A stretch of 43,786 nucleotides of DNA from Fusobacterium varium (GTDB lineage: Bacteria > Fusobacteriota > Fusobacteriia > Fusobacteriales > Fusobacteriaceae), in NCBI GenBank assembly GCA_021531615.1, contig JADYUE010000015.1, positions 1-43,786 on the forward strand, in the 5' to 3' direction. The notes beneath the pieces were generated by a model. That model did no database searches and was not told the origin of the DNA. It was given only the letters and a program-made list of their open reading frames with translations. Positions 16,662 to 25,253 of this stretch are shown here, in pieces. Made by a program: the position numbers and the translations under genes. The number at the start of each line of letters is the position of its first letter. Position 1 is the stretch's first letter.

Positions 16662-16740
16662 AAAAAAAGAATGACTGATAAATTAAAAAGCATCAAAATT
16701 AAACTTTAATTTGATGATTGTAATAATATATAGTCATTCT
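16662..16740 (-). terminator. Long terminator hairpin of the riboswitch leader
   Basis: On the - strand AAGAATGACT pairs with AGTCATTCTT, and inside it ATCATCAAATTAAA pairs with TTTAATTTTGAT. A run of seven T follows. It lies 115-190 bases after the aptamer and before cbiP, so it is the likely off-switch of the cobalamin riboswitch. It could also be constitutive; the competing antiterminator is not obvious. Confidence 0.65.
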
Positions 16741-16796
16741 TAATCTATTTTTATATTTTTTTGTTTACTAATGATGAACAATTTTTTCTCCTCCAT
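16740..16796 (-). CDS. Possible 18-codon leader peptide in the riboswitch leader
   Basis: A short frame ATG-GAG-GAG-AAA-AAA-TTG… ends at TAA just where the terminator hairpin begins. A strong GGAGGAG lies at its own start, so the ribosome-binding site would better serve a TTG six codons in, in the same frame. It may be a leader peptide or the vestige of a gene displaced from the riboswitch. No homology is recognised. Confidence 0.25.
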   Translation of the reverse strand: MEEKKLFIISKQKNIKID

Positions 16797-16854
16797 AAAA
16801 TTTACTGGAGAGAAGTTGCTAACACTTCCCCGTCCCCGCAGGATAGTCGTAAAG

Positions 16855-17010
16855 TTTTTAAGGCAGGTCTCCTGACTCAGATTCTCCCTACTCACAAGCC
16901 TTCCCAAAATAATTCAGTGGTATTCTTGCTTTCATCATCTTTACAGTGGCGGGACCGCGTAAGCTTTGCACTTAACTTCCCTTTTAATTGTATAATACAA
17001 ACCTTAAAAA
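16855..17010 (-). promoter_or_regulatory. Cobalamin (AdoCbl-type) riboswitch aptamer
   Basis: On the - strand the aptamer runs from a perfect P1 stem (TTTTTAAGG at 17010-17002 with CCTTAAAAA at 16863-16855). It contains AAGGGAAG, the B12-box region GCGGTCCCGCCACTGT, and near the 3' end GAGTCAGGAGACCTGCC, all highly characteristic. After P1, GCGGGGACGGGG (about 16839-16828) could form the loop that pairs with the GGTCCC loop. It represses the downstream cbi operon when cobalamin is plentiful. Confidence 0.95.
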
Positions 17011-17031
17011 TTTTATTTTTATCTTATGTCA

Positions 17032-17060
17032 ATTATACATTCTATTAATACATTAGTCAA
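17032..17060 (-). promoter_or_regulatory. Promoter of the riboswitch-controlled cbi operon
   Basis: TTGACT (17055-17060), 17 bases and TATAAT (17032-17037) occur on the - strand. The predicted start near 17025 lies 15 bases before the first P1 base, as required for an intact aptamer. Confidence 0.8.
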
Positions 17061-17141
17061 GTATTTTAAATACATAAACAGTTCTATTTTTTATCATAAT
17101 ATACAATATTTATGCTCATTTTATTTTTTATTTAGAAAATT

Positions 17142-17184
17142 TATATTGATAATTAGTTAAAAAATTTCAATAAATATCAATATA
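17142..17184 (-). terminator. Weak AT-rich hairpin after the outer-membrane gene
   Basis: TATTGATA and TATCAATA pair around a loop containing a T run. It is the only terminator-like structure between the outer-membrane gene and the cbi promoter. Very AT-rich, so low confidence; the rest of 17061-17216 shows nothing. Confidence 0.25.
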
Positions 17185-17216
17185 TCAAAAATCATAATCT
17201 TTTTTTAATAATCCTT

Positions 17217-18053
17217 TCACAAATCCAATTTATACTCCACAGAAAAAGTGATTCTATCCTCTTTTCCTGCTCTCTCCTCTCTGTCCTTATTTTTATTAAT
17301 CTGATACATCACATCGAAGGTTAAGCCATTTTTATACTCTACTCCCCCACCAATTCCATAATATCTTCCATTTTCATACTCCATTGATCTATTTAATGAG
17401 GTGTATTCACTTTTAGAAAGTTCGCTCTCTCTATTTTCTACCCCTTCAATATAGTAACCTAAGTTAAGTTTTAAATATGGTTTAGCTCCTGTTTCTGTGG
17501 TAGAAAAATTATATTTTCCAGTTGCATATACTGGAATATTTCCAAAACTATTTTCATCTGAAAGAGTTCGATTTTTATGCCCTATACCACTTTGCTCCTC
17601 ATCAAAACGGTATCTTTCATCTCTCTGTCCTTGATATTTTACCCCTACACCTATTTCAAAATCCTCAATCAACTTTTCAGATGTCAACTCCTTTGAAATC
17701 TCATTTTTTATAGGGACAACCTTTGTTTTATCCTCAAACTCATACTCTTTTATCTCACTATTTAAACTATCTAAAAAATCGTAGTAGTTTTTTACCAAAG
17801 CACTATACTCACTTTCAAAATGCAATCTATCTCCACCATTGCTAGTTAAAAACTGTTGCTCTTGAATATTTTCATCTATCTCTACACTACTCTCTGGCTC
17901 TGGAGAGTTTTCAGCAATTTTAATTATCTCTAATAGTTTTTCCTCTGTTAATTCTTCCTTTACATCTATTTTTTCTTCAATAATAGGAAGGTTATTTTGG
18001 GTGTAAGCAACTAATACTGTATTCAAAAATATAAAGATCAATATTTTTTTCAT
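17217..18053 (-). CDS. Outer-membrane beta-barrel protein with acidic N-terminal region
   Basis: A 278-residue exported protein. A signal peptide (MKKILIFIFLNTVLVAYT) is followed by about 90 residues rich in Glu (IEEKIDVKEELTEEKLLEII…) that may be helical. From about residue 130 there is an alternating-strand barrel of perhaps eight strands (VYATGKYNF, AKPYLKLNLGYY, YYGIGGGVEY, GLTFDVMYQI, ITFSVEYKL). The barrel resembles opacity/OmpW-like small porins; no specific family is certain. It lies next to the heme uptake genes but behind a terminator, so it is probably its own transcription unit. GGGAGG precedes the ATG. Confidence 0.7.
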   Translation of the reverse strand: MKKILIFIFLNTVLVAYTQNNLPIIEEKIDVKEELTEEKLLEIIKIAENSPEPESSVEIDENIQEQQFLTSNGGDRLHFESEYSALVKNYYDFLDSLNSEIKEYEFEDKTKVVPIKNEISKELTSEKLIEDFEIGVGVKYQGQRDERYRFDEEQSGIGHKNRTLSDENSFGNIPVYATGKYNFSTTETGAKPYLKLNLGYYIEGVENRESELSKSEYTSLNRSMEYENGRYYGIGGGVEYKNGLTFDVMYQINKNKDREERAGKEDRITFSVEYKLDL

Positions 18054-18165
18054 TTTGTACCTCCCTTTTATTTAATTTTTCAATTTTATTTTAACAAAAA
18101 TATAGAATTTTTTAAAGTTCATTTTTATAAATTAACATTAACTTTAATTTGATTTTTAAACAAAT

Positions 18166-18220
18166 AAAAAGACTGTAAATTTAATAATTTCATCTTATTA
18201 ATTTATTACAGTCTACTTTT
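18166..18220 (-). terminator. Bidirectional terminator after the binding-protein gene
   Basis: GACTGTAA (18171-18178) pairs with TTACAGTC (18206-18213), with an inner TTTAATAA/TTATTAA helix. A runs on one side and T runs on the other let it work on both strands. It begins seven bases after the binding-protein stop codon. Confidence 0.75.
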
Positions 18221-18226
18221 TTTATT

Positions 18227-19120
18227 TTACTTATTCTTTATAATTACAAGCTCATTATAGAACTTCTCCATCTCCTCAAATAATCTTGGAGAACCTCTTA
18301 AAATCTTACTAGAATCAACTATAAATAGATTTTCCTTTTTCCCAGCAGTAGTTTTTAAAACAGCTGATTTCTTCAGATCATCAGGAGATTTAATACTCAT
18401 AGCTCCTGCTAAAAAATCTGGATTTTCTCTAATAAGAAGATCTTGAGATATAATTGGTCTGCTTCCTTTTAAATCTCCAGCTATATTTTTAACTCCTAAA
18501 AACCTCATAATCTCCCCAGGAAGTGATTCATCATTAAAAGCCAACATAGGAGTAGTTACATATAAAATAGCTCCTTTTAGATTAAGTGGTTCTTTTTCTA
18601 ACTTAGCTTTTAAAGTTTCAACTCTCTTTTTACCATCTTGATAGATAGCCTCTGCTTCTACTTTTTTTCCTGTAAACTCCCCATAGATCTCTAAATTTTT
18701 AAATATATCATCTATTTTCTCTGTTTCACTTATAATAAATGGTATTTTCAATTTCTTTAAACTATCCCCTGTTGAAACAGACATAGTGTTTAAAATTACT
18801 AAATCTGGAGAAAAAGATAGTATTTTTTCAATACTAGGTTTTGTTATATTTCCTACACTTGGAAGTTTATTAGTTTTCTCAACAGGCTCTATCTTACTCA
18901 TAAAAGTTTTTCCAATAGCTGCTATCTTATCCTCTGCTCCCAACATATAAAGAATTTCTATTCCAGCAGGATCAGCTAAAACAATTCTATTGTACTCTTT
19001 AAGCTCTACTGAGTTATTGTATTTATCAACTACCATACCATCTTTTATTTCAAGGGAGTATGAAACTATTGAGATAAAACAAAAAGTTAGTAGTAAAAAA
19101 AATCTTTTTTTAATATTCAT
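18227..19120 (-). CDS. Periplasmic substrate-binding protein of a heme/corrinoid-type ABC importer
   Basis: A 297-residue class III binding protein (FepB/BtuF/HmuT fold). A signal peptide (MNIKKRFFLLLTFCFISIVSYS) without an obvious lipobox Cys is followed by the two-lobe domain. VLADPAGIEILYMLGAEDKI and SVGNITKPSIEKILSFSPDLVI are typical of the family. Sequence alone cannot separate heme, iron-siderophore and cobalamin ligands. The neighbouring heme-degrading enzyme and flavodoxin, and the lack of a riboswitch, favour heme (HmuT role). A repeat element separates it from the ATPase gene. Confidence 0.8.
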   Translation of the reverse strand: MNIKKRFFLLLTFCFISIVSYSLEIKDGMVVDKYNNSVELKEYNRIVLADPAGIEILYMLGAEDKIAAIGKTFMSKIEPVEKTNKLPSVGNITKPSIEKILSFSPDLVILNTMSVSTGDSLKKLKIPFIISETEKIDDIFKNLEIYGEFTGKKVEAEAIYQDGKKRVETLKAKLEKEPLNLKGAILYVTTPMLAFNDESLPGEIMRFLGVKNIAGDLKGSRPIISQDLLIRENPDFLAGAMSIKSPDDLKKSAVLKTTAGKKENLFIVDSSKILRGSPRLFEEMEKFYNELVIIKNK

Positions 19121-19160
19121 TTATATACTTCCTTTCTTTAAATTTAGTTAAATTTATTAT

Positions 19161-19531
19161 ACATCGTTAGGTTTTGACAAAGTACCTTTGTTATTTATGT
19201 TTATTAGTTAATTTTAGTTATCAAAACTAAGATTTTAAATATCAGCTAAATTCCATGTCGTAGAATAAAGAGAGAGTAGCACTCATCTGACTATGGGTAT
19301 CGCAGAAGTTCCATTCTTTCACTTCTGCATCTCAAAAATAGTAGTCACTAAAGTTCCTCTATTTTTGGAACTCGACTTCGTCTCAAACACGTTGCATTTT
19401 CTTAACTTCATTTCGCTAAGGGATTCTAATATTCACCTCTAAATTACGTCAACTTGATGTTAGTAACAATTATATATTTTCTAATATTAGCTAAATACAA
19501 AGGAATCTTTGCTATAAAACTAACAATGTAT
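19161..19531 (+). repeat. Nested inverted-repeat element, copy C (mosaic)
   Basis: It fills the 431-base gap between the ATPase and binding-protein genes. The outer arms are complete: ACATCGTTAGGTTTTGACAA and the inverted CAAAGGAATCTTTGCTATAA…CAATGTAT. The left inner arm is AAATATCAGCTAAATTCCA as in copy A, but the right inner arm is AACTTGATGTTAG as in copy D, so the two no longer match. The centre matches copy B (TATGGGTATCGCAG…, AACACGTTGCATTTTCTTAA). This is a recombinant copy. Confidence 0.75.
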
Positions 19532-19551
19532 TAGATAACTAAAAATAACTT

Positions 19552-20331
19552 TTATTTGATTTTGGGTATAATATATGGAAAATCATTTTCCCCATAAAAG
19601 ATATCACAATTCAAATTATAAACCTCTTTTAAATTTTCCTTAGTCAATACCTCTTTAGGCGTCCCCTTACAAAAGAGTTTTCCATTTTTTAGCATAATCA
19701 ATTCATCACAAAAAAGAGCAGCAAGATTGAGATCATGCAATACTGCAACTGCTGTCTTTCCCTCTTTTCTCACTATCTCCTTTACCTTTTCCATAAGCTC
19801 AATAGCGTGATTCAGATCAAGAGCAGATGTTGGCTCATCTAAAAGTATAATCTCTGTATCCTGTGTAATTGCCCTTGCAAGTAATACCCTTTGGAACTCT
19901 CCACCAGATAGAGTGGTAGCTGTTCTCTTTTTAAATCTCTCAAGATCTAAAGAGTTCAAAGCTTTTTCAGCTAATTCCCTATCCTCTCTACTATAACCTT
20001 TCCAACTATTTTCAAGATGTGGTAATCTTCCCATAAGGACAAACTCCTCTACACTCATAGCAGATATAAGTTGAGATTTTTGAGGAACTAAAGAGATCAA
20101 TTTAGATTTTTCTTTCTGTGAAAATTCTTTTGAATTTTTGTTAGCTATTTTTATAGTTCCAGATGAGCTATGAAGATATCCAAGTATATTTTTTAGTAAA
20201 GTTGATTTTCCACAACCGTTTGGACCTAGTATCCCTACTAACTTTTTCTCATCTATTGAAAGGGAAAGATTATTTAATATTTGCCTCTCTCCATATCCAA
20301 AGTTTAAATTCTCTATATTTATAATCTCCAT
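19552..20331 (-). CDS. ABC transporter ATPase of the heme-type importer
   Basis: A 259-residue cytoplasmic ATPase that powers the FecCD-type permease encoded just upstream. Walker A is GPNGCGKST, the signature LSGGEFQRVLLARA, Walker B ILLDEPTSALD and the switch histidine AVLHDLN. Its start overlaps the permease stop (TAATG), with AGGAGAG upstream, so the two are coupled. By context it is HmuV-like; the FecE/BtuD family has the same motifs. Confidence 0.9.
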   Translation of the reverse strand: MEIINIENLNFGYGERQILNNLSLSIDEKKLVGILGPNGCGKSTLLKNILGYLHSSSGTIKIANKNSKEFSQKEKSKLISLVPQKSQLISAMSVEEFVLMGRLPHLENSWKGYSREDRELAEKALNSLDLERFKKRTATTLSGGEFQRVLLARAITQDTEIILLDEPTSALDLNHAIELMEKVKEIVRKEGKTAVAVLHDLNLAALFCDELIMLKNGKLFCKGTPKEVLTKENLKEVYNLNCDIFYGENDFPYIIPKIK

Positions 20332-21302
20332 TAAAAATCTCTCCTCTTATTTTTTAAAGCTAAGTATAGAAAGAAAGGTGCTCCAAAGAATGCAGTAATA
20401 ACTCCTATTGGTATCTCTGTTGGAGCTAAAATTATACGTCCAAAGGTATCACATACAAGTAGGAAAAATCCCCCAGCTAAAATTGTACTTAAAAACATCT
20501 TTCTATTAGAGGGACCGAGGATCATTCTCATTGTGTGGGGAACTATAAGCCCTACAAAGCCTATCATTCCTGAAAATGCCACAGAGAATGCCACCACAAA
20601 AGCTGACACTGTCAAGGCTCTTATCTTCAATCTATTTACATCTATCCCTAGAGAGTGAGCTTCTTCATCTCCAGAGAGAAGAGCATCTAACTCATTTCTC
20701 TTTAAAAAGAAATATGTCACTGAAAATAGTAGAGGAATCAATATTAAAATAACTTGCTCCCAAGTTGCATTTCCTAAATATCCCATAAGCCACATTGTAA
20801 TTTTAAAAGAGTCCTCTCCAATAAGATACATAGCAAATGATGTAAATGCCCCAAGAAAAGAGGAAACTGCTATACCTATTATTAAAAGAGTTGCAACATT
20901 TACCCTATCCCCTTTCTTAGCCATTTTAAATATTAGAAGTGTACTTGTAAGGCAGCTAAAAAATGCAAGAACTCCATACATAAAATCTGGTAAATTTAAA
21001 ACATAGGCTATTACTGCTCCAAAAGTTGCACTTGCTGCAATTCCAATAATATAGGGATCTGCCAATGGGTTTTGGAAAACTGTTTGAACTACTGCTCCAC
21101 TTGAAGAGAGCATCATACCTATCAATAGTGACATAACTATTCTTGGCAATCTTAAATTAAAAATAATTGTCTTTATATATTCAGGGGCATTAGCAGGAGA
21201 GAATATATATTCTAATGGAATAGGAACACTCCCTAATGGTATAGAGAGTATTCCAACTGCTAAAATTCCCACTGTTAAAATTAATGGTAGAATTTTTTCC
21301 AT
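20331..21302 (-). CDS. FecCD/BtuC-family permease of the heme-type importer
   Basis: An inner-membrane permease of about 323 residues with around ten spans. LRLPRIVMSLLIGMMLSSSG, NPLADPYIIGIAASATFGA and GFVGLIVPHTMRMILGP are the classic FecCD/BtuC/HmuU motifs. The start is uncertain: possible codons are TTG 21317, ATG 21308 and ATG 21302. I chose 21302 because GAAAG lies eight bases before it; all lie within 20 bases of the receptor stop codon. Its partners are the ATPase downstream and the binding protein beyond repeat C. Confidence 0.88.
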   Translation of the reverse strand: MEKILPLILTVGILAVGILSIPLGSVPIPLEYIFSPANAPEYIKTIIFNLRLPRIVMSLLIGMMLSSSGAVVQTVFQNPLADPYIIGIAASATFGAVIAYVLNLPDFMYGVLAFFSCLTSTLLIFKMAKKGDRVNVATLLIIGIAVSSFLGAFTSFAMYLIGEDSFKITMWLMGYLGNATWEQVILILIPLLFSVTYFFLKRNELDALLSGDEEAHSLGIDVNRLKIRALTVSAFVVAFSVAFSGMIGFVGLIVPHTMRMILGPSNRKMFLSTILAGGFFLLVCDTFGRIILAPTEIPIGVITAFFGAPFFLYLALKNKRRDF

Positions 21303-21317
21303 CTGCATCACTTTCAA

Positions 21318-23468
21318 TTATAGGCTATATTTAAAGCCTACATAATAGTTTCTCTCTGCTGCTGGATCATATGTATATCCTTCACTTAAAGAGTAGTCCA
21401 CAGCCTCATAATATTGTTCATTGAAAATATTATTAATTCCTGCATATAGAGTTAAACCAGAGTTAAAGTTATAGTTAGCTCTAATATTTGTCACTGTGTG
21501 TGAATTAACTTTTCCACCTAAATTTTCATTATTTAAGTAGATCTTATCAACATATACTACCTCTGCTCCTAAATTAAAGTTATCTGTGAAAGCATAGTTT
21601 GCCCCAATATTAAATTTATTTTTAGGAACTTTAGCAACTCTATTTCCTTCTAAATCAACATATCCTGTTTTGTTTCCATCTTTATCATAAACACCTTTTT
21701 TACCATCTTTTATCTTAGCATTGATAAAAGAGTAAGATTGTGAAAGTGTTAATTTTCCTAGATATTGTTCAGCTTTAAGCTCAAATCCAACTCTCTCTGT
21801 TTTACCTAAATTATAGTTATATATCCAAGCAGGTGGCATTCCTGATGCCATATCTTGTGTTATTTCATCTTTAGTTACTGTATAGAAAACAGATCCACTT
21901 ACATTTGAGAAACCAATATAATCAGAGAATCCAATCTCAAAGTTATCATATTTTTCAGAGTTTAGATCATTTAAGTAGTAGTTTGCTAAACCATTTGTTG
22001 TAACTTTATTTGTAAGAAGTGCAGGTGGTGGAGAAGTAAATCCTCTTTCATATCTTACATAAGCCTTTCCAGTATCTGAATATAGATAGTTAGCTGACAA
22101 TTCATAAGCAAAGTTGTCTTCATCAGTAGTTACTTTTCTACCTTCATTATTTGTTTGCATAGGGCTTCCATTCATACTTACAACTCTATTTGTATTTCTA
22201 TCAGCCTCATAATTAGCTTTTTCATATCTTAAACCTTGAGCAAATTCAAAATCTCCCCAAACATAGTTATTCATTACATAACCACTTATAGTTTCTTTTT
22301 CTAAATTATTTGTTGTAATAGATTTTATGCTCATTGAACTAAGTCCACCAGTAGCAGCTTTTATAGGTTGAATTCTCATATCACTAACTCTTTTAGCTTT
22401 ATTTTGAATATAATCCATACCAAAAATCAGGCTACTTCCCTCACCATATGAGTATCTAAATTTAGGTTTTACTCCCCATTTTTCATCTTCAAACAATCCT
22501 CTTTGATCTGCAATAGCTGACCCAGGCATAGGAGAAGTTATTGTTCCAAAATCCCAAGTTCTAATTTTCATCTCTGTATTTTGATAGAACCCTGTAAGAT
22601 TAAAATCTAAACTTTCAGATAGTTTATTATTATATGTCAATACATACTCATCTTTGTCTGTCTCTGTTCCATTTATTCCTGTACCCCATTTAGAACGAGT
22701 AAGTCCATCTTGTTTTCTATCTTCCTCAACTTCCTTTTTACTTAACATTTTAGGGTAATCTTCATCAGCTTTGTATTTACTATATTTAAAGTTAATATTT
22801 TGTGTATCAGAAATTCTATATCCTAAATCTCCTTGGAAATAATCTGAATCTGATTCATCATTATCTCTATAACCTTTTCTATCATTTTTAGTATAAGCAA
22901 GGTTTATATCAAAATTTCCAAAACTTTCTCCCACTGCTACATTTGTTTTTTCACTTCCATACTCTCCATAGTCAAAGCCTACCATAGCTTTTCTACCACT
23001 ACCTTTTTTAGTGATAATATTTACTACTCCTCCAGAAGTTCCACTTCCATAAAGGACACTTCCTCCACCTGGAATAACCTCTATTCTCTCAATGCTATCT
23101 GGTGAGATTGTGTCTATTGGAGTTGCAGTCATTGAGGTATCTAGAGAGTTGATCTGTACTCCATCAACTAAAATTTGTACATTTTGTTTAGCCTTGTCCC
23201 CTTGTCCTCTCAAGTCAATTATTGAGTCTTTTCCCTGCTTTACAACATTGATACTTGGTATAGAGTCTAAAACCTCACTGACTGTTTTATAGTTCTTTTC
23301 CTCTATCTCTTTAGATGTAACAACTGTTGGAGTACTTGCAGTTTTTCTCATCTCTGTGGCAAAACCTGTTGTTGAATAAACTACACTTTTACCTAAATCC
23401 ACTGATTCTTCACCATATGCTGCTATGGTTAAACCTGCCCAAATCAATCCCAAAACTCTTTTATTCAT
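21318..23468 (-). CDS. TonB-dependent outer-membrane receptor, probably for heme
   Basis: A 716-residue receptor with a signal peptide (MNKRVLGLIWAGLTIAAYG). The plug domain spans about residues 30-150 (TPTVVTSKEIEEKNYKTVSE, LVDGVQIN, IERIEVIPGGGSVLYGSG, GGVVNIITKK) and a 22-strand barrel fills the rest. The C-terminus (NYYVGFKYSL) is a typical last strand. A possible TonB box is KSVVYST just after the signal. It heads the permease and ATPase genes. I see no cobalamin riboswitch upstream, arguing against BtuB; the heme-degradation neighbours suggest heme (HmuR/HemR role). The ligand is not proven by sequence. Confidence 0.85.
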   Translation of the reverse strand: MNKRVLGLIWAGLTIAAYGEESVDLGKSVVYSTTGFATEMRKTASTPTVVTSKEIEEKNYKTVSEVLDSIPSINVVKQGKDSIIDLRGQGDKAKQNVQILVDGVQINSLDTSMTATPIDTISPDSIERIEVIPGGGSVLYGSGTSGGVVNIITKKGSGRKAMVGFDYGEYGSEKTNVAVGESFGNFDINLAYTKNDRKGYRDNDESDSDYFQGDLGYRISDTQNINFKYSKYKADEDYPKMLSKKEVEEDRKQDGLTRSKWGTGINGTETDKDEYVLTYNNKLSESLDFNLTGFYQNTEMKIRTWDFGTITSPMPGSAIADQRGLFEDEKWGVKPKFRYSYGEGSSLIFGMDYIQNKAKRVSDMRIQPIKAATGGLSSMSIKSITTNNLEKETISGYVMNNYVWGDFEFAQGLRYEKANYEADRNTNRVVSMNGSPMQTNNEGRKVTTDEDNFAYELSANYLYSDTGKAYVRYERGFTSPPPALLTNKVTTNGLANYYLNDLNSEKYDNFEIGFSDYIGFSNVSGSVFYTVTKDEITQDMASGMPPAWIYNYNLGKTERVGFELKAEQYLGKLTLSQSYSFINAKIKDGKKGVYDKDGNKTGYVDLEGNRVAKVPKNKFNIGANYAFTDNFNLGAEVVYVDKIYLNNENLGGKVNSHTVTNIRANYNFNSGLTLYAGINNIFNEQYYEAVDYSLSEGYTYDPAAERNYYVGFKYSL

Positions 23469-23531
23469 TCTCTTTCTCCTATCTTAAATTTATTTATATA
23501 CTCTTTCTTTAAACAAGATTATTTATTCAGC

Positions 23532-23910
23532 ACATCGTTACATTTTGACAAAGTTCCTTTGGTATTTATGTTAATTAGTCAATCTTAGTTAATTAAATTT
23601 CTTTTTAACATCAAGTTGCTTCCATGTCAGTGAATAAAGAATCCCTATTGCTCATTTCGTTGAAAATGCAAAACTCGCTCCGCAAGCTCCGCTCAAACAC
23701 GTTGCATTTTCTTAACTGCATTTCGCTGAGGGCTTCTAAAAAATTAATGTAGCACAGGACTTCGCCTGTGTCTCAAAAGTAATAGTCGTTTACACTCCTT
23801 TACTTTTGGAAATTACATCAACTTGATGTTAGGGATAATATCTTTTTACTTTCCTCAATAATCTAGCTTTATAAATATAAAGGTATCTTTGCTTTAACTC
23901 TAGCGATATG
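23532..23910 (+). repeat. Nested inverted-repeat element, copy D (most complete)
   Basis: It fills the 461-base gap between the receptor and the radical-SAM gene. The outer arms are ACATCGTTACATTTTGACAA and the inverted AAAGGTATCTTTGC…CTAGCGATATG. The inner arms are TAACATCAAGTTGCTTCC and the inverted CATCAACTTGATGTTAG. Both arm pairs match, so the whole element could fold into a single long cruciform or hairpin. No reading frame of note lies inside. Confidence 0.8.
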
Positions 23911-23929
23911 CTAAAAATTGGATAAATTT

Positions 23930-25198
23930 TTATTTATTAAATATTTTTTCCATTATGTAGATAATAATTTCACTTGAAATATTGTTTCCCCAGAAAATTC
24001 CCAATTTTGTAAGATTATAAGAGGTTTCATCAATTACTACTAATCCCTTTTCCTCATAATCTTTCATCTTTTCATGGAAATATCCATACTCCTTTTGAGA
24101 TAACATCTCTTGTACAACTGCCTTTTCTATTACAGGAAACTGCATATATCCAGATAATCTAGCAAATCTTTCATGGTATTCTGTCTGTTTAGAGCAGAAA
24201 CTCATCTCCTTACTCATATTAAACTTACCAATACCTTGAACACTTCCTCCAGCTCCTACACCGATTGGGAAGGTGTCTCCTCCAGTATTTCTAACTCTGA
24301 TATATTTATAGTTATCCCCATTATTTTTAGCTATTTTTGTTAGCTCTAAAATATGATAGCTATTATCTAATAGCATCTCATCTACAAAATGTTGATACAG
24401 AAGATAATCTCTCTCTACATCTGTTTTCATCTTAACCTTTTCACTTTCAATATCTTTTGAAAGTTTAGATCCCTCATGTACCATCAATGAATAGAAACTA
24501 GCACTACTTAATCCTATCTCTTTTACTATTCTTGCATCTTCTAGTACATCTTCAATCTTTTGATCTGGAAAATTATAGATAATATCTACACATAGATCCC
24601 CTTGTAAAATCTCTTTTAACCTTTTCAATCTCTCTATAACTTCCTCTTTCCCATAAGTTCTATTATAGAATTTTCTTCCCTCATCTGAAAAAGTTTGGAT
24701 TCCAACACTTAATCTATTCACTCCGTACTTTTTCATTACCTTTAGTTTTTCATCTGTAAGATTATGAAGTGTTGTTTCAAAAGTAAACTCATATCCCTCT
24801 GAAAGTCTTACATTCTTTTGAATACTTTTTAAAATCAGCTCTAATTGTTGAGGCTTATATACAGTAGGTGTTCCACCACCAAAGAAAATAACCTCAAATT
24901 CACTCTCTTGGAAGTATTTTGTCTTTCCATATTTTTTAAATTCATCAGCTATATATTGTGCATAGGCATCCAAACTCCCATCGATTTGCTTTCTATTTAG
25001 ATTACAAAATGAACAGATTTTATCACAATATGGAGTGTGAACATAGATAGCTTTCTTTCTATTATCTGGTGTTTTTTGTAGCATCTCATCAAACTCTTTT
25101 GGTGAAAACGGTGTACTTTTTATATATTTGTTTATCAAACTATTACTGTCGTGATGTGACTTTAATCTCTTTTCATATAAAAATAAATTATTCTCCAT
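23930..25198 (-). CDS. hmuW: Radical-SAM anaerobic heme-degrading methyltransferase (HmuW/ChuW type)
   Basis: A 422-residue HemN-like radical SAM protein. The cluster motif is YVHTPYCDKICSFCN (CxxxCxxC, about residues 53-67), followed by FFGGGTPT and the SAM-binding region RLSVGIQTFSDEG. ChuW, HutW and HmuW open heme without oxygen, releasing Fe2+ and making anaerobilin. The adjacent flavodoxin and heme-type importer separate it from the chaperone HemW or the oxidase HemN, and the HNxxYW motif of those relatives is not seen. AGGAGG lies 11 bases before the ATG. It is transcribed away from the flavodoxin-exbBD-tonB unit. Confidence 0.82.
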   Translation of the reverse strand: MENNLFLYEKRLKSHHDSNSLINKYIKSTPFSPKEFDEMLQKTPDNRKKAIYVHTPYCDKICSFCNLNRKQIDGSLDAYAQYIADEFKKYGKTKYFQESEFEVIFFGGGTPTVYKPQQLELILKSIQKNVRLSEGYEFTFETTLHNLTDEKLKVMKKYGVNRLSVGIQTFSDEGRKFYNRTYGKEEVIERLKRLKEILQGDLCVDIIYNFPDQKIEDVLEDARIVKEIGLSSASFYSLMVHEGSKLSKDIESEKVKMKTDVERDYLLYQHFVDEMLLDNSYHILELTKIAKNNGDNYKYIRVRNTGGDTFPIGVGAGGSVQGIGKFNMSKEMSFCSKQTEYHERFARLSGYMQFPVIEKAVVQEMLSQKEYGYFHEKMKDYEEKGLVVIDETSYNLTKLGIFWGNNISSEIIIYIMEKIFNK

Positions 25199-25218
25199 TA
25201 CAGATGTTTCCTCCTATT

Positions 25219-25238
25219 TTTCTGTGTTATTACAGAAA
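25219..25238 (-). promoter_or_regulatory. Inverted repeat in the hmuW leader
   Basis: TTTCTGT and ACAGAAA form a perfect 7+7 dyad around GTTATT, immediately upstream of the hmuW ribosome-binding site. It could be a small hairpin affecting translation or a protein site. It does not match the Fur consensus. Confidence 0.35.
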
Positions 25239-25253
25239 TCACATTTATTTTTC

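Noticed and set aside
16761-17048. 95-codon + strand open frame across the riboswitch
   Set aside because: It is the complement of the cobalamin aptamer; the conserved RNA on the - strand explains the open frame.
21318-23468. Naming the receptor BtuB and the importer BtuFCD because of the adjacent cobalamin operon
   Set aside because: No cobalamin riboswitch precedes them, and they are grouped with a heme-degrading radical-SAM enzyme, a flavodoxin and TonB parts; heme is the better, though unproven, ligand.
23930-25198. Coproporphyrinogen III dehydrogenase HemN or chaperone HemW
   Set aside because: The radical-SAM core is shared, but the heme importer and flavodoxin context and the missing HNxxYW motif point to the HmuW/ChuW branch.
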